Numbered from the stretch's first letter, positions 34,400-46,716 are shown. The stretch is 64,000 nt of DNA from Kingdonia uniflora (GCA_014058105.1 JACGCM010002331.1:682001-746000); one strand, 5' to 3'. The notes: generated from the sequence alone by a model not told the origin. Numbers and translations: made by a program.

Positions 34400-35893
34400 T
34401 ATAAATTGTCACTAGAATGATGTTTTACCTTATGGTGCATGCAATACGGTCGGTTCTTGATTGGTTCCAATGGTTGGGAAAGACGGTAGAGCTTGTCTTT
34501 CGTGAGGATTGGAAAAATTGTAGAGATTTGAACATTCATCTTTGGGAGGACAGGTTTGACTTGTGACCCGCCTCTTCGAGTGTTGCTAGTGTTTCCCTTG
34601 GTGCGTTTCTGGTCACCCTGGTCCTCCTTAGGTTCTATGTTCTGATCGGTAGATAGTTCTTTTGTGGTAAGGACGGATTTAGTAGACTTATGTTATTCGT
34701 TCATCATCCTTTTCAGGTCAACGTCGCCATTGACCTTGGTGATCATATGCTCTAAGGTTTCAGGTTTGTTGAGGAAGAGGTACTCTTTGGCTTTGAAGTC
34801 CAATTGGAGTGCATTAGTGAAAGTAGTAACTGCGATCTTCTGATCAAAATTGTCCACTTTACACAAGAGTTCCAAGAACTTCTTTAGAAACTCTTCGAGC
34901 TTCTCTCCATTGGATTGTTTGAGACTGATAAGAGTATACATATTTTCTCTTTTATCTCTGTTGTGGGCATATGTCTCGATGAATTCTTTTTGTAGCTAGT
35001 CGAATGTGCATATGGAGTCTTCAGGTAGAGAATGGAACCATCGGAGTGGTTCCTCCAGCAGAATTGTGGCGAATAGACGGCAAAGAATGTGGTTGAAATT
35101 AGAGTACAACCCCAATGAATCACGGTACTGTTGAATGTGCTCCTTGGGATCGGTACCCTTGTATTTGCAAATTTTCGGAGTATGGATACCTTTTGGAATA
35201 TCCATATCGAATAGTTCTTTTGTGACTAGACTTCCCTATAACTTGGTAAGGTCGTCGGTTGTGCCCAGAACTTGTGCTTCGATCAACTCCTTAATCTGCT
35301 AGTCCATATGCTCTTGTGTGACGTAGTGACGGATTGGTTGAGCGGCTTGACGAGGAGGTTGTGGATTATGAGTATTGGTACTTTAACTCAAACGATCTCG
35401 TGTTAGAACTCAAGGCGGAGGTCTTTGTTCTTCTTCTTGACAGATGAAACATTGGTGACCTCGACTAATTTCAAATTGAATCTCCCCTCCCAAATGAATG
35501 GAAGGTTGTGGTTTATTACGAATAGGTTTGGAAATAGCCTTGCTGGTCGCTCCTTGAGGTCCCATTCTTTCTCGCACAAAAATCCAGGAGATGTCTGGCA
35601 CCTGATCACGATCTCGTGGTAGAGGAGCCTGCTGAATATTCTGCAGAGCTTGCAGTCTGCATTGTAGTCATTTGATCTTCGTGTTGTTTGAGCACTGTCA
35701 AACGAGCTTGTCGTTCAGCGTCGAGCTCTTTCTCACGGAGTTCTCGGTCGCGAGTTAATTATTGTTCGAGCTTGTTGCATTTCTTTGTTTCAATGTTAAG
35801 ATTGGCTTGACGCTCTAAAAGTTATTCTGGCTCAATTGGGAGATTGAGCTGGACTTCAGGAGCTAGTTGCTTGGATGCCACCATGATTGACAT
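34400..35893 (-). pseudogene. Element C gag remnant
   Basis: Two close ATGs (35891-35893 and 35882-35884) open a frame with a charged coiled-coil-like N-terminus (to about 35650). The capsid core is at 35205-34693: P-K-E-H-I-Q-Q-Y, E-E-P-L-R-W-F, L-K-Q-S-N-G-E-K-L-E-E-F. Near 34440-34400 a Tat-type knuckle C-x2-H-x4-H-x4 has lost its last cysteine. Several frames are needed to read through. Confidence 0.85.
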
Positions 35894-35945
35894 GTTGTAG
35901 TAAAGTGATTGAATGTCTTAGGATACCGTGGAAAGAGTTTCTTTC

Positions 35946-35964
35946 CCACGAACGGCGCCAAATG
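35946..35964 (-). other. Element C primer binding site
   Basis: Directly after the 5' LTR the minus strand reads TTTGGCGCCGTTCGTGGG, the form found in Tat-type elements. I could not decide which tRNA primes. Confidence 0.8.
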
Positions 35965-36583
35965 TAATGGCCTAATTCCGTGAGCTCGACGTGGCCTGGA
36001 ATTAGTCCTTACACCAATGTACATGTGACTTATAATCTAGTAAATAGGAAATGACACAAGTATTTTAGCGTGGAAAACCTATGAATAGGTTAAAAAACCA
36101 CGACCTCGTGCTGAATGTTTTGTAAAATTGACTTTTATTGCTTGAGGCTGACGGTATCTTATTACAAGTTATCTCTAGACTTAGAAATATTTGATCTTGT
36201 GAATAAGAAGTTTTAAGCGTTTTGAGAATCTCAGAAGATATAGTTTTCTTCGTTATTTTTCATATATTTTCTGGTCCCTGTCTCTTATGGAGCTTTTCCT
36301 TTATATAGGCCCCTTCCATAACTCTTCATTGTGTTGGAGTACATTCTCCGAACAATGTGGTTAGTGGTTGTTAACCGAGTAACTGTTGATTTCGTGAGAG
36401 ACAGATGGTTTTGACATGTGCAAGTTTTTTGGTTTAAGCTCGACCCACGTTTATCATCAGTTCGTTGAATATGTGGCAATGCTTGACTGAGATGTCATGT
36501 GGAGGATGCATGAGCCTGATATGAAGGTAGTTTGAACTGGGGACAGCTCGATTCTAGGTGAGATCGAGGGATAGGCCCTTACA
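35965..36583 (-). repeat. Element C 5' LTR
   Basis: This 619-bp TG..CA repeat matches 25776-26395. It lies next to the primer site, so it is the 5' LTR on the minus strand. A TATA box (minus CCTATATAAAGG) lies at 36297-36308. Confidence 0.92.
36297..36308 (-). promoter_or_regulatory. TATA box of element C 5' LTR
   Basis: The minus strand reads CCTATATAAAGG, about 280 bp into the LTR from its start. The same box is kept in the 3' LTR (about 26110-26121) and in the internal LTR fragment (about 27837-27848), so it is probably the retrotransposon promoter. Confidence 0.6.
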
Positions 36584-36905
36584 TTTATCTTTTGAGTTGT
36601 TCTGCTGGATCGGTCGGTCAAGATCTTTGGAGTTCTTACAGAGTAGAACCATGTAGTATGAGACACGAGATATATCTTCCAAAGAACAAAACTTTTTTCT
36701 TCTTCGAATAAACCAATTCATTTGAGACCCTGCAGATCCATTCTTTTTCCTATTCAAAGATCAACTTTTTGACTATGTGTTTTCATGTCGAGAATTATTT
36801 GCAGATCAAGAGATGCTGGTTTATCAAGAATACGTCAGAAAAGTACTTCGTATTGTTGATTCATCGCCGAAGATGGCTTATAACCGATAGTTCATGGTAT
36901 TATTT
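36584..36905 (+). pseudogene. ycf2: ycf2 NUPT, part 3
   Basis: After the second TTTAT, ycf2 resumes: if one duplication copy is removed, the reading continues in frame with part 2 (L-Y-L-L-S-C-S-A-G-S-V). Further on come V-F-like and [11 protein letters not shown] (about 36809-36841) and R-R-W-L-I-T near 36868-36885. Internal deletions have joined distant parts of the gene. No ycf2 similarity is seen beyond about 36905. Confidence 0.9.
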
Positions 36906-38721
36906 CATAAGCCTAGTGTACTTTACTGCAAATCTGATTAAAATACTCTCTTGAAATCCCTTTATTTCTTCTTAGCATAGATTTAATTGTTTGTTTAGTG
37001 GTAATACCATGATCTAGGAGATGATACATTTAATATAGTCGCATTAAAATAAAATCTTAAGTTATTTCCTTCCAGTACTTCTATTAGTATTTCTCAAAGA
37101 AAATTAGTTGTATTCAAAGCAAGTTTTTGGAGGTTTTCTTGGTAAGGATGAAATGGGAGATTGAGTGAGTTCCATTTATTTAGGGAGAGGATGGTAGAGA
37201 CCTTACTCGCCCCCATTCACATATTCTTGAGTTATTTGAGATGCTTCCTATGTTTTGGTTTGGTTGCTTTATTCCCTTGCATGTTCAGTAACAAGAGAAT
37301 CAAATAACCAGGTCACTTATTATTGCTTTGGTTGTTAATAACAAAGAGGGTTCCGTCTCTTAATACTTTAGGTGCAGGGTGCATTAAGAACCTGTCAATG
37401 ACAAAATAACTAGGTCACTTATTATTGCTTTGGTTGTTAATAGCAAAGAGGGTTCCGTCTCTTATTACTTTACGTGTAGGGTGTATTAAGAAAATGACCT
37501 TAAGGCCTAAGAGGCTTGACAAAAACTCTATATATCTATTGTAGGCATCATCTTCACTTAAATTATATTCTAGCTGATTATTTTTATTTTCATTCTTTTG
37601 TCAGGAACGAACCCTTACGGACTTCATGACTTCACACCTGTCGAGACTTGGATATTTGGGCAATATCATGATGTTGCTGCAGCATTAATGGTGAAAATAT
37701 CAAATATTGTTGCTTCCCTATATGAACTTGTTTCTACGGAAAGAACAGATCCTAATTCTACTGGCATCAGCCGTTGCTTCAGCACATTGGGGCATATTAT
37801 CTATGGGGGTATTAAAGGGAACAAAACTCTCTCCTAGGTCTTCACAAAAAACTGATTGCACAGTCTCAAAAGATACAGTTATGCACAATCACAATGCCTA
37901 TTGGCATTTGCAGGCACTTGGGGTTCCAGATGTTAGGATCTTAGCGCAATCCGGATCCCTCAAAGTATTGCAATCTTTGAATACAAAGAATCTATACAAT
38001 ATGTTATTATAGATTTAATAATAAAGGAAGATGAGAAGTTAGATTCACCTTTGAAGCATAATCACAAACCTTCTCTTTTTGTCCAATCCTAGATCAATCT
38101 CGTAGCTGCTTTGATCTTAAGCTATTAACCCTAGTTTTATCTCTTTCTCTCTCACAATATGTCTAAACCTTGTGGGAGGCTGTGAAAAGCTTAGTTCTGA
38201 TAGAGGACCTATTTTACTTATATAGACATGAGGTGGAGGCTAAGGTTTGGGACTAAAGGGAGTTCTAGTTGAGTTACAATTAGGAGAACCTAATTAATTA
38301 CAATTTACTCCACTAAATAATTGTAACTGACTTCTAATCAAGACTTTAATTAGTTAGACGCCTTTGATTTACTTTTTATCCACATGCAACCCCTCCTAGA
38401 CAAATATTCACAAATAACCCCTTGGAATTCATGTTATCACCTCTATAGGTATACTTGTATCTATTCCTTGATTATCAAACTCAACTTTTTATGATCTCTG
38501 ACATGAACTCTAAAAAATTCATTTTCAAAATAGATGTTTATTAATAAAATAATAATAATAATAGTTTATTGAAAAATACACCTCGGGGTTTTATGTTAGA
38601 GACTAACCTTTTGTTAAAAAATCAAGGGAATATTTTTCTCTCTATAAGAGAGGTGGGATTCCATATTGTAAATACATGTCCTTATAACTTTAATACTGGC
38701 CACCCAATGAATCAAGGTATT
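36906..38721. other. Non-element stretch; one possible exon and an LTR-like piece
   Basis: No known gene is recognised. A 102-bp tandem duplication lies at 37300-37493. A pyrimidine-rich tract ending in TTTTGTCAG at about 37603 precedes overlapping open stretches (37598-37837 and 37707-38012) that could be an old exon, but neither frame looks like a known family. From about 38000 to 38480 the minus strand looks like a promoter region of an LTR or gene, with a CTATATAAG TATA box at about 38217-38225. The right end is the first base before element D. Confidence 0.5.
37300..37493. repeat. Tandem duplication, 102-bp period
   Basis: GGTCACTTATTATTGCTTTG occurs at 37311 and 37413, and the following 70 bases match with few differences. 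It is two copies only. Confidence 0.9.
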
Positions 38722-39186
38722 TGTAGTAGCATATTTTCCAGATTCGACAAGGGTAAGCTAGCATAACATAGTCGAAGACATCGCAGCATTCGAGAAGACA
38801 CCACAAGTCCTCGACCTAATAAAAGTAGTAGTTGCGCCTGATCAAGAAAGAGCCATTAGAGATCCGTGAAGTTCACCCACTACCCCAGAAATGGGAGATT
38901 GTTTCTTCTTTTTGTAAACTACCTGTATCTACAATAAATACATGCAGATAATAGATTATTCAAATTTGCAACTTGACCATTCGTTCTTCCTTACTTTACT
39001 GTTACAACACAAATTGTAATAACTAGAAACCTATTGGATTTTTCATCAAAACCCTCCTCGAGGTCGTAGTTTTTCTTAGCCTTTACTGAGTTTCTGCGTA
39101 AAATTTTATTCGTTTAGACTTGTTATTGCCTCGTCCTTATTAAAAGTATTGGCGAAGATTATCCTCCCGGAAAATACGCTATTACA
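38722..39186 (+). repeat. Element D 5' LTR
   Basis: A 465-bp TGTAGTAGC..TTACA repeat is directly followed by a primer site. It shares its start and end and several blocks with 51721-52199 and 63644-64000, but is clearly more different from these two than they are from each other. It therefore belongs to a related subfamily. Confidence 0.85.
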
Positions 39187-39187
39187 A

Positions 39188-39205
39188 TTGGCGTCGTCTG
39201 TGGGA
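39188..39205 (+). other. Element D primer binding site
   Basis: TTGGCGTCGTCTGTGGGA begins one base after the LTR end. The same site type follows the E LTR at 52201. Confidence 0.85.
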
Positions 39206-39248
39206 ATACGACACTTTTCTTTACCACCTCTGATCTAAAAATAATTCA

Positions 39249-40850
39249 ATGACAACCATAAATATCCGAACCCATTCTAGTACGCTGAGGAATCACGAAA
39301 TCACGAAATCTGTACGGTGCAGTGATCGAATTGCAGAGATAAATGAAATCCGACCGAGTCCAGAGGTTGGAAGATCAGGACATTCACGCTCTGGCTCTTT
39401 AAGTGGAAAGAGACGAAAGAAGAAAATCCTTGGGCCAGAAAAGTTGGACACATAAGAAAGAGATGGAGAATTTATGGAGAATTCAAGATCGACTCACTGG
39501 CCGTAAAACGTCACCTCCACAAGCCTGAAGTGATCATCGGTCCAGGGTGACTCGGATAGAAAATTAACCATGAGAAGAACGAGTACGAACTTCTCGATCC
39601 AGATCCAGAAATCTAGATAGGGTTTCTCAACACTTCAAACTTACATCCTCAACATTGACAACTCAAAGAAGTTGACGTACGCATCACTAAACTCCCCCAC
39701 CACCAGAAAGGGGACCGATTGGGACCTGAAGGACAATGAGTCTTTGATCCACAAGTTGTAGCCATACCAATTCTTCCGCCACAGTTCATCACCTTGGATG
39801 ACCTAAATAATAGGATCTAGGCCATAAAACTCTGATATTCCAGGCCGAAGGTCCACCCTCGACAAAATCAAAACAAACCCCATTTCTCCTCATCTTGAAG
39901 TCATGCCCATTCCATATAATTTCAACATGCCAAAATTTATTCATTGTACAGGTCTCACTGACCATCTTACACATACCAGACATTTCAAAGCCGCAGTTGG
40001 GTTATACTTTACACTCGACCACATGCTCTGCAGATTATTTAACATGAGCCTGAAAGAGGAACCACTCAGATGGTTCAATACCATCCCTAAAGGCTCCATC
40101 ACTACGTTCAACCAGTTATAGTGTCTCTTTGAGTCAAATTATGCTCATGCTAAGGAACGAGAGATAACTGTAGATTCTCTGTTCTTCTTTGAGCAAGGTA
40201 CAAAAAAAACTTTGGCAAGCTTTTACAAATGTTTCTTACAGGAAATGCAAAAAATTGAGAACTCGGATCCCAAAATTGTCGTTCCAGCATTCTCTTCAGC
40301 CCTGCATATCGACTCCAAAGTTCAAGAAGAACTTACCTTGTACAAACCCTAAACGGTGACAGAGATGATTGATGTTGTTAATAACTACATCGAATTAGAG
40401 CAATCAAAGAAGGATCTGATGAAAAGCTCCTCTATCATCCAATCTTGTGAAACATTTACATCTCAACCCTAGCAATCAACTAATGCCAAAGCACCCAAGC
40501 AACGCGGAAGAAACACAGACAATGATAGAAGATGAGATGGACGGCAGACAGACTCGTCCCCGTTCTACCTCCAATGACAATAATTATTTCTGCTATCTTA
40601 TTGACGATAAAGGGAGATGAGTTATATCGGGTACCACAAGCAATTCTTGACATCCCCAATAAATCTTTATGTCAGTATCACAACGTGCATAGTCACAAAA
40701 TCGGCAACTGCAACTCTCTCATTCAATTTTTTATCGGCGAGAAGACTCCAAAATTATGTAGTCGACATCCAAAATTTCTCGAAGAAGAAACTAAAAACAA
40801 AGACGTTGAGCAAGATTGAGGCCAAGGGCAAGCTTGACATCTTTATATGA
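39249..40850 (+). pseudogene. Element D gag remnant
   Basis: The ATG at 39249 corresponds to that of E at 52263. The capsid core is in ORF 39903-40121 (F-I-H-C-T-G-L-T-D, L-D-H-M-L-C-R-L-F, K-E-E-P-L-R-W-F) and continues in other frames to about 40440. A Tat-type CHHC knuckle (C-Q-Y-H-x4-H-x4-C) is at about 40672-40713. Stops are frequent. Confidence 0.85.
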
Positions 40851-40959
40851 TCGAAATTGAAAAAGGAAATAAAAGGAAACACTATCAAATTATATCTTGT
40901 TGCAAAATGACTTCCTCAGATAAATCAGCAAAACTTTTCCCCAACTCGAGCAAATCATA

Positions 40960-41380
40960 TTACCTTTGAGGACTGTGACACCAGCCATGTCAAGTACTCT
41001 CACGAAGACCCTCTGGTCATTATACTTAAAGTAGGACAATACTACCTACATACAGTTCTCGTCGATACCGAAAGTGCCACAGATGTTTTATTCAGAAGGG
41101 CAATTGAAGTTCTCAGACTCAAAGATTCAATGAAAGATTCGACAACCATAATCACAGGTTTCAACGGTTTAAAAGAATCAGCAAGAGAAATAAACCTACT
41201 AGTTCAAGCGGGATCTAAAACCACTTTTGTTATATTTGTGGTCATCGATGCTGAGTCCAAATATCTGGGAATTCTAAGATGGAGTTGGCCACATTCTATC
41301 AAAGCAGTACCTTCTACATATAATTTGACATTGAGATTTCAACCAGATCACTGAGTCTACAAAATCAAAGGTAGCCAAGA
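40960..41380 (+). pseudogene. Element D protease remnant, DTG changed to DTE
   Basis: The active site reads V-D-T-E-S-A-T-D: the Gly codon of D-T-G is GAA at 41070-41072. ORF 41130-41354 continues with the domain (I-T-G-F-N-G-L-K-E-S-A). The frame breaks near 41090-41130. Confidence 0.85.
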
Positions 41381-41628
41381 AGTTGCACGTATGTGCGAAA
41401 ATACTACCACCAACTCTCATTCGGGGAAACTTCTCAAGGCATAGCAACTGTAATAGGAAACACCCCCCACATTCGAGTAAAATTGACACCGAGGTAGCAA
41501 TTTCCATTGAACTCTATGGTCCCGGGCGTAACACCTTCATTGGCTCCAAGCTATCATCCGATGAGAAAGGTATTATGATCCAGGTCCTTAAGTAAAATGC
41601 TGATATCTTTGTTTGGTCTTTTCAAGAA

Positions 41629-42420
41629 ATGCCTGGCATTCATCCTTCGATCATATGCCACAAGCTCAACCTCCTTCCAGACAACAAAGCAGTTATGCAA
41701 AAGCGCCGAAATCTAGCTCCCCGCCTTTGCAAAGTTGTTAATGAGGAAATCGATAAACTCCTTCATATTGTATTTATCAGGGAAGCCAAATATCCACAAT
41801 GGGTTACAATCAGGTTCCTCTCGCCGAAGAAGATCAAGAAAAAACAACTTTTATCATAGAAAAAGGTCTTTACTGTTACGCGATAATGCCTTTCAGGTTA
41901 AAAAATATAGGAGCCACCTACCAACAACTCGTTATCAAAATGTTCAGAGATCATTAAGGTAAAATTATGGAGGTATACATCGATGATATGATCTACAAAG
42001 AGTAGAGATCACTGCAACAACCTCCAAACCATATTCGATATCCTTCTCACCTACCAGATGAAACTTAACCCTGAAAAATGCCAATTCGGTGTTGTATTCG
42101 GTAAATTTCTGGGGCATCTGGTTAGTAAAAGGGGAATATAAATCGATCTAGCACAAATTAAAGAACTAATGGAAATGTCATCTCGAACCAAGAAAGATGT
42201 ACATAAATTTGCAGGCAAGATTACTGCTCTTCATAGGTTCATTTCAAAATCATCTGATCGATGCAAACTTCTTTACCTCCTTTTTTGTAAAAATCCAACT
42301 CCATTATCCAAAAAACAAACAAAGGAAATTATTTGGACTCCTGACTGTGACTTAGCTCTCCAAGATCTTAAATGATACTTAGGGAGTCCTCCTATCTTGA
42401 GTACTCCTGTTGATGGCGAA
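41629..42420 (+). pseudogene. Element D reverse transcriptase remnant with 172-bp deletion
   Basis: ORF 41629-41859 starts in the fingers (P-G-I-H-P-S, then D-N-K-A-V-M-Q-K-R-R). Near 41801-41805 the sequence jumps, relative to E, from 54851 to 55020. The deletion removes about 172 bp, including the box with the first catalytic Asp. GGTT is present at both deletion ends in E. The second box, V-Y-I-D-D, is kept at about 41971-41985, and a TAG follows. The enzyme cannot be functional. Confidence 0.88.
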
Positions 42421-43490
42421 ACACTAGCAATGCACTTATCCATAATAGACGATTTCATTAGCTCAGTCGTTATTCGAGAAGACGACAGCGTAGAAAAACC
42501 AATCTACTTCATTAGCAAGACTCTCATGCCTGCTGAGAAAAGATATACAACAACCGAGAAATAACTACTTGCTTTGGTCTGCAGCTCTCAGAAACTTCAA
42601 CCTTATTTCCAAGCTCATCCCATCAAAATCAGTACTAAATATCCTCTCAGACTTGTACTCTCTAAAAAAGAAAAATCTCAAAGAGTTCAATAATGGTCAA
42701 TGTTCCTCGGGGAATATGACTTATCTTTTAAACCTCAGATGTCAATCAAAGGACAGGTAGCAGCTGATTTCTTGACAAATTTTCCAGTCAAAGACCCCGA
42801 TTGGGAAGAACTCAAAGAAGTGTTGGTTGACGACTCAATTACAGGGCCAGACGCCTGGTCCCAAAGCACAGGGTAGAGAATCTTCACTGATGGATCTGCT
42901 GGATAGCGAGGATAAGGAATCGGTATCGTTCTCGTTACACCATCAAATCATCGTATCGAGAAAGCTATTAAACTCAAATTATATGCCACCAACAATGAAA
43001 TAGAATATGAAACTATCCTTCATAGACTAAATCTTTCTATAACCCTTGGGGCAGAAGAAATAACTATCTATGTCGACTCTTCACTCGTCGCCAATCATTA
43101 CAACAAGACATTCAAGACATCCGAAAAGATGGTTGACTATGCAGCCTTAGTCGAAGAAAAAGTAAGCAAATTCAAGTCAGCAACAATCTTTTACCTCGCT
43201 CATGCCGAAAATTGCCACGCTGACGCGTTGGCATACATCGCTGGAATGCTCGAAGACAGTAAAAAAAGAACTTTGGAAATCGAGGTTATCGAACATTCCA
43301 GTCTTGATATTAGCTCTAGAATGCACATCAATGTTGTTGATGACGAAGATAAAGACGATTGGAGAAGACATTTTTATGCATACCTCAATTCCAACATTCT
43401 CCCAAGTAACAAAGAAAAGGCCCGATTACTCTTGGCCAAATGTTCGCGATTCATAGTTCAAGAAAAAATCCTCGATCGCATTATGTGAGG
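42400..43490 (+). pseudogene. Element D RNase H and second RNase H
   Basis: The first RNase H part is at about 42500-42680 (I-Y-F-I-S-K-T-L-M-P-A-E, then a stop). The second, archaeal-like domain starts near 42883 (F-T-D-G-S-A-G), has I-E-Y-E-T-I near 43000 and Y-V-D-S-S-L-V-A near 43069, and ends in ORF 43129-43488 with C-H-A-D-A-L-A-Y. Two stops lie in the glycine-rich part. Confidence 0.85.
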
Positions 43491-43499
43491 AAGACCTCT

Positions 43500-44600
43500 T
43501 ATTGAATGCATCTCACATAAACAAGTCTAAATAAAGATAAAAAAACTTCACGAAGGGATCTGTACAGCTCACATTTCAGGACGATCATTGGCCCAACGGG
43601 TATTCACTCAAGGTTTATACTGGCCTAAGATGCGACATGACTATAAAGACTTTGTTTGAAGATGCTACAAATGCCAAATCCACGCTCAAGAAATCAAAAG
43701 CCAAATACTCGAATTTCACATCAGCAATGTCCTCTGGCCATTCAAACGATGGGGGATCGATATCATTAGACCCTTTCACCTAATATCGAGAAAATGCAAA
43801 TTTGTTCTTGTGGCCATAGACTACTTCACAGATTGGGTTGAAGCAGTTCCTCTATGTCACACCGATGAAAACGAAGTCATCAAATTCCTTTGGGAGCACA
43901 TTATCACCAGATTTGGCTATCCACAAATGATACGATCTGACAACGGCAAACAATTCATTAGTAGTAAAGTCATAACTTTCCTCCACAAGTACAAGATTCA
44001 ACTCTTAACTTCGACGCCTTACTACCCACAAGGAAGCGGATAAGCTGAAACCATCAACAAAAGCATTAAATCTGGACTATGTAAATGCCTAGGCGAGAAT
44101 AAAGAAAAATGGGTAGATGAGTTGCTAAGTATTCTCTGGGCATACTGAATAACTCCACGAACATCCATAGGCTGTACTCCATTTATGATGGCCTTCGTCA
44201 CTGAAGCAGTTATGCCCTCAGACCTCGATCTACCAAGTGGTCAAAGAAAAAATCATTAATGAAGATAATGAACTCTGTCTCCTCTGCAACCTCAACTGGA
44301 TCGAAGAAACCCAAGACAAGGCCATTACGAACTTGGGACGGTACCATGACATATAAAAAAAAGCTTACAACAAAAAGGTTCAAAAACGAAAGTTTGGTAT
44401 CGGAGACCTTGTCCTTAGACGAATTCAAGATAGAATTTGACCTAAATTTTTTGGAAAACTGTCTGAAAACTGGGAAGGGCCATACATTGTCAGTGACAAA
44501 ACAAATAGTGGAACTTACTGGCTGATGACAAAAGATGAAATCCAGCTAGAATATCCATGGAATACTGCCCAACTGAAAATATTTTACAGATATCAACTGA
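43500..44600 (+). pseudogene. Element D integrase remnant
   Basis: The zinc-binding part lies at 43540-43690 (H-E-G near 43550, H near 43571, C-x2-C near 43660-43675). The core has W-G-I-D-I-I near 43750, A-I-D-Y-F-T-D-W-V-E-A near 43816 and R-S-D-N-G-K-Q-F at 43931-43955. After a TAA at 44041 the Glu region follows (A-E-T-I-N-K). The C-terminus continues in other frames to W-N-T-A-Q-L-K near 44558-44580. Confidence 0.88.
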
Positions 44601-44644
44601 AGCAACTTTTATCGATTAAAAAAAACTATCTTTACTTTCCCTTA

Positions 44645-44895
44645 CATCTTTACTATCTTTACCTAGTCTCGATTCATACTTGATAAGTATGCATGCACAC
44701 TAAAATCATCTTTACTATCTTTACCTAGTCTCGATCCATACTTGATAAGTATGCATCAAAAGTAACAACAATCTTTACTATCTTTACTTAGTCTCGATCC
44801 ATACTTGATAAGTATGCATCAACACTAACAACTATTTTTTCTATCCTAACTTAGTCTCGATCCATACTTGAAAAGTATGCGTCAAAACTAACATT
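44645..44895. repeat. Tandem repeat of 62-63 bp, four copies, with palindromes (element D)
   Basis: Units start near 44646, 44708, 44771 and 44832. Each contains TAGTCTCGAT and the near-palindrome ATACTTGATAAGTAT (ATACTTGAAAAGTAT in the last). The array lies just after integrase and before the end of the antisense frame. Confidence 0.92.
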
Positions 44896-46716
44896 CTAAT
44901 CTTCGCAAACCATATCCAATTACAGGATATTCTTGTTTGCATCCATTACTTATCGAACAAAATATGTCATATTTTGCTCGTTTTAAATTTAAACCCAGAT
45001 ACCGCATTGAGGATTCACATTTGGTAATTCTTCCCATTACATTCCATTCTATGGCCATCATTTATTCATCACGCAAACTTGCATTCCTTACTTATCCGCT
45101 ACTATCTACAATCACATTTCAAAATATCAATCTTATCGAATCGTAACACTTAGCATAAATTTAACAACAAATATGCATAAAATATTTTCAAAATAACTTC
45201 CTTGAAAACAAACACATCAGCATTCCAAAAGTACATAGTTAAAAATTGTTTCGGTCCCATCGACCATTTTAACATCTCTCATTAAAAAATAAATATAGTT
45301 TACAACATTATATTTAAACTGCAGGAGGAGACACTACATCATGAACCTTTGGTAACACCTCAGGAGTAAACACATCCAGTATTTCCTCAGGATGCAATCC
45401 ATCCGAATTCATCATTACAAATATATCGACAACTTCCCTCCCACTAGGAACTTCAGGAGTTTTTGAAACCTCGTCTTCGGGATCTGAATCCTCAAAGACA
45501 ACATCCCCAGCATTGACCAACTGCTTGTAATGATCTTTCCTTTACTCTATCGCCTCGTACTGACCTACATAGTTGGCCCTCACCTTCTTGCAAGCATCTA
45601 AATTATCTCGTATCAACTGAGCCCTCACCTCTTCCAAAATCTTCCCATGCTCAATTCCATCGACCTTCGAGCATCGTTGACCTGCTCACTCACATCCTTC
45701 TCAAAATTTGTTCTTAGCAATGCCAACGCCTTTTCTTTATCCTTCACCAACTCAGCCTCCTCGACCGTTTTTTCCAAACATTTTTTGCATCACGAAGGGC
45801 AACTTCCTTCGCCTTTCCAGCATCCAGCTTGTACTTATTCAACGTAGCATTCAGCTCCTTCCTGTCCTTGATCAAAGCTTCCTTCTCCCTCGTCAAATCT
45901 TTTTTGATATTCTTGTACGCCACCAGCTGATTGGCCAAAGTGCCACCGCCAACAATACGACCTTTGGCCTTAGTCAACAACTTCTTGATCTGTATTACAT
46001 TCATAATATGAGTATTTATGTCAGCTACCAGATTCTTTAAGCGAATCAAAGCAGAAAAATTTCTCACCTTCGACATGTTTCGGCGGCCTCGCTAAGAAAA
46101 GTCATCAAGCTCTCCGCCCCAACCAAATAGTCATCCACTTCCGCCTCCAGCACGTCCATCCCAAGAACATTTAGATCCATGGTCCTTTGGACCTCAATCT
46201 CAGATTCCTCGACATATTTCTTGCTCAATGACTCCGAATCTGCCTTCTTCTTCAGAAGTGAACTTCATAAACTGATTGGAGGTCACCCAACAGATACGGC
46301 AATTGGTGTATCAATCTTTACCCCCTCCCCGTTTGTTGATCTTCAAGAAGACCTTTTCGGAGGAAGTACGGGAGCAGCAGCTTGGCTAGCCGCCCTTTTC
46401 TTCTTGCTCTTCCCTAATGTTTTAGTGAATATCGAGTTTCTCTCCGTAGTTACGGAATCTGTCGTATACCCAGCTAATGAAGGATTTTCCAAAGGCAAAC
46501 TAGGCTCTGAAGCCCTTTTGTTCTTCGTAGACATCTTACCATCAATTACTGGAACTACTACCCCTTTAGCCCTCGGCCTCTTTAAACCTGCCTCTTGAAA
46601 CAAAGCGCCCACTCACTCTTGGTCGATGACAAGATTGTCGATCCTACCAAAGAACTCCTTCCTAATCTTGTGCAATTCCACTTGTACTTCAGAATTCCTA
46701 TCGATCTCCTTCAAAG

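Larger units (their letters stand above)
25776..36583 (-). mobile_element. Element C: Tat-type Ty3/gypsy retrotransposon, minus strand, inserted in ycf2
   Basis: LTRs at 35965-36583 (5') and 25776-26395 (3') both run TG..CA and are flanked by a perfect 5-bp duplication, TTTAT (25771-25775 and 36584-36588). On the minus strand come a primer site, gag, protease, reverse transcriptase, two RNase H domains and integrase. The second RNase H (archaeal-like type) and the GGCGCCGTT primer site mark the Tat lineage. An extra frame lies on the + strand between integrase and the 3' LTR, where a rearranged RNase H and LTR piece also sits. All frames are broken. The two LTRs differ by roughly 10 percent in the first 120 bases, so C looks older than B or has decayed faster. 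Confidence 0.93.
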
